A stretch of DNA of 64,000 nucleotides. It comes from Leguminivora glycinivorella (taxonomy: Eukaryota; Arthropoda; Insecta; Lepidoptera; Tortricidae). A program made the translations under genes and the position numbers. The stretch is taken from the NCBI RefSeq assembly GCF_023078275.1, contig NC_062987.1, positions 21,127,772 through 21,191,771 of the forward strand. Reading direction: 5' to 3'. The notes beneath the pieces are model-generated. The model was not told the DNA's origin, made no database searches, and worked only from the letters and a program-made list of their open reading frames with translations. Every line of letters begins with the position of its first letter. The first letter of the stretch is position 1. This document shows, piece by piece, positions 62,356-64,000 of this stretch.

Positions 62356-62676
62356 TTAACAGTGGGAGAAGTCATGGGTCAGTAGTGTGCGTACTGATGC
62401 AAAACTGTCACAGAACAGATCGATGAGGTCTCGATTCTTACCAATTTGATTGAAAGACTTAGTGGCTCTTATAATAAAGGAGTTCTTCCTAAAGTTAGTG
62501 TTAGCGTAGGGGATATGAAACGTTCGTTTAGCGCGAGACGAAAGGCGTGAGGGGACTGAGAACTTCAAGCTTGACAGGAGATCCGGACAGTCAACATAGT
62601 TTTGAGCAATTTTCATAACGTAATACGTCAGAGATATTGCGCCGGACGTAAAGAGGTAGCAAGTGAAGTTTGGCAC
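62356..62676 (-). pseudogene. C-terminal part of the same reverse transcriptase ORF
   Basis: MKIAQNYVDCPDLLSSLKFS, VPSRLSSRAKRTFHIPYANT and NFRKNSFIIRATKSFNQIGK are the usual C-terminus of these LINE ORFs. It lies in a different frame from the polymerase part, with at least two frameshifts between 62676 and 62760. It stops at 62356 before the 3' UTR. Confidence 0.75.
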
Positions 62677-62711
62677 AATGTTCAGTGTAACTTAGTTTTG
62701 GAAGTTTAAAT

Positions 62712-63500
62712 TTAAAACCTAGAAAGCGAATAAACTTTTTTGAATTCTTTCAATTTTAGAAATATAAATATAAATATAATTTTAGAAATACACGGGTTCC
62801 AAACCTGAGACGCGTATTCAAGATGACTCCTTACAAATGCGCAGTAGATAATTTTGATTGATTTTAGTCTTTTAAGGTTTTTACACGATCTTATAATGAA
62901 ACCAAGCACTTTGAAAGCTTTGTTTACAATCGAGTCTACGTGCCGATCGAAGAGCAACTTATTATCCATTATGACACCCAAGTCCCTTATTTCATTGCAT
63001 TTAGAAATAAGTTCACCCTTTAACAAATAGTTGGAGTTAAAGACATTGCGCTTACGAGTAAAGGAAATAGCAAAACATTTGGACACATTTAAATCTAATT
63101 TATTGTTAACGCAGTATTGATCTAGTCTATGGAGATCTTCCTGGAGATAAGTAGAGTCCAGAGAGTTATTGACTACCCGGAAGAACTTCATGTCATCGGC
63201 GAATAAGAGAATATTTGAATGTTTGAAGCATTGCGAAATATCACTGATAAAAATAATGAATAATAATGGCCCGAGTAGAGATCCTTGAGGCACTCCTGAG
63301 GGGATTTCCACCCAAGGTGATGAAAATCCGTTCAGGACAACCGCTTGAGACCTGTTCAATACGTAGGAGGAAAACCATCGGAAGAGGTCTCCTCTTATAC
63401 CTACTGATAAAAGTTTATCTAGAAGTAGAAAATGATCTATGCGATCAAACGCCTTACTATAGTCTGTGTACACAGCATCGACTTGATCTCCTTTATCCAA
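62712..63500 (-). pseudogene. Non-LTR reverse transcriptase, partial
   Basis: An open frame of 262 codons begins within the polymerase domain: VDAVYTDYSKAFDRIDHFLL (motif A, with catalytic D), GVPQGSLLGPLLFIIFISDI (motif B), NILLFADDMKFF (motif C, the active-site ADD), then LDLNVSKCFAISF and IRDLGVIMDNKLLF. The order and F-A-D-D core place it in the Jockey group of non-LTR retrotransposons. The N-terminal endonuclease and fingers are lost. Near its end a duplicated TTTAGAAATATAAATATAAA tract changes the frame. The polymerase motifs themselves are intact. Confidence 0.85.
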
Positions 63501-64000
63501 TTGAAAAATTTATAGAAAATTAATAATTTATCGTTATTCCTGCGGGATGCATCCAGTTAGAAACGAAAATAGTTTTAAAAACAATGGTTTACTGTTCATT
63601 TTATTTAGCTTGTTAACATATAGTTTTATGAGTTCATCGCGTGGCGTAATGTACCAAACCTAACCTAGCTTGATATTCTGGAGTATTTTAATTAAATAAA
63701 TGTGAATAAACATTTTAGGCGACAAAATACAGGAAATAATTCATAAATTTCATTCGAAAATTCTTTGTGGCGTGGATAGATACCCATAATTAACGGATCC
63801 GTATTATCCGTTTTATCCGGATCCTATGAGACCTCGGATCCGGATCTCAAATTCAACGGATATCCGGATAATTCGGATATCCGGATATCCGGATCTCAAA
63901 CCCTAAGGGGGGGGTACCCTAATAAAACATTTTTTTCCACTTTTTATTTTTGCACTTTGTCAGCGTGATTGATATACATAATTACATATTGTTACCAAAT

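Larger units (their letters stand above)
62073..63525 (-). mobile_element. Jockey-like LINE, 5'-truncated, inside the hAT-like element
   Basis: About 1.45 kb on the minus strand, beginning inside the reverse transcriptase and ending with (AAAAT)n-type repeats (plus strand TTTATTTTATTTTATTTTAT at 62069-62090). It holds the two coding remnants described below. The 3' UTR is 62091-62355. Confidence 0.76.
61168..63905. mobile_element. hAT-like element with GGATCCGGATAT repeats, split by a LINE
   Basis: The ends TAGGGTTTGCAAGATCCG and CGGATCTCAAACCCTA are inverted repeats of the TAGGG hAT type. Subterminal regions are rich in GGATCCGGATATTTCGGAT-type words on both sides (61188-61258 and 63795-63895), as expected for transposase binding sites. 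The flanks are G-runs of 8-9, which fits an 8-bp duplication. A further inverted pair (GTCGCTTAACTTCAAACTCG at 61402 and CGAGTTTGAAGTTAAGCGAC at 61480) lies inside. No transposase. Confidence 0.7.
60851..64000 (-). repeat. AGGGTTCCGTA repeat, minus copy, split and cut by the window end
   Basis: AAAAAACCGGCCAAGAGCGT to TACGTGTAGGGGGGGGG at 61167, then GGGGGGGGTACCCTAATAAA from 63907 to the window end. The complete copy at 43775 shows these two parts are contiguous (ACATGTAGGGGGGGTACCC). Part of the interior is deleted after 60957 and replaced by a 22-G run. Confidence 0.78.

Overview
The window looks like nuclear DNA of a moth or butterfly (Lepidoptera). It is AT-rich, and its repeat content is typical of that order as I know it: high-copy repeats running from AGGGTTCCGTA to CTTGGCCGGTTTTT and from AACCCCCGACG to GTCGGGGGTT, tRNA-derived SINEs, Helitrons ending in AAAAGCTAGT, many TTA- and TA-targeting MITEs, mariner, Penelope-like and non-LTR elements. 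I assign order only; the species is not determinable by eye.

One host gene is supported. It lies on the minus strand in three pieces: 20480-20328 (5' UTR plus a 15-codon signal peptide), 18481-18466 (a 16-nt microexon) and 17041-16931 (111 nt). All splice sites have good consensus and the reading frame is continuous. It encodes the start of a small secreted, helix-prone protein of unknown function. The 3' exons were not found and may lie in 1-16900 or beyond the window start.

Layout. 1-16 kb: scattered MITEs (a hAT-type family with perfect 8-bp target duplications at 100 and 14098, a TTA-flanked one at 5324, an 855-bp TIR element at 3430), two inverted copies of a 0.4-kb repeat (6987 and 9321), a 231-bp hairpin (10239) and GGTTCCG repeats. 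16-21 kb: the secreted-protein gene with MITEs and repeats in its introns, then a LINE 3' relic. 21.8-22.9 kb: an element made of degenerate 'phrases', containing a minisatellite with TTAGG units. 24-29.7 kb: MITEs and a three-level nest ending in a Penelope-like fragment. 30.3-34.7 kb: two adjoining satellites, one of 120-bp units and one of about 37 units of 104 bp arranged mainly as an A/B dimer with a GC-rich hairpin in each unit. 35-37.5 kb: three long palindromic elements. 37.8-42 kb: a mariner-like relic holding a Helitron, then a second Helitron holding a LINE. 43.7-52 kb: more repeats, a tRNA-like gene and a second phrase element. 51.9-54.5 kb: a four-level nest (MITE, SINE, mariner, LINE fragment). 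54.7-60 kb: Helitron-like and LINE fragments and a third phrase element. 60.8-64 kb: a GGTTCCG repeat holding a hAT-like element holding a Jockey-like LINE with a recognisable reverse transcriptase.

Every protein-coding transposon copy seen is truncated or broken, so nothing here looks able to move by itself. Most open frames in the window are short chance frames or satellite translations and are not listed as genes.
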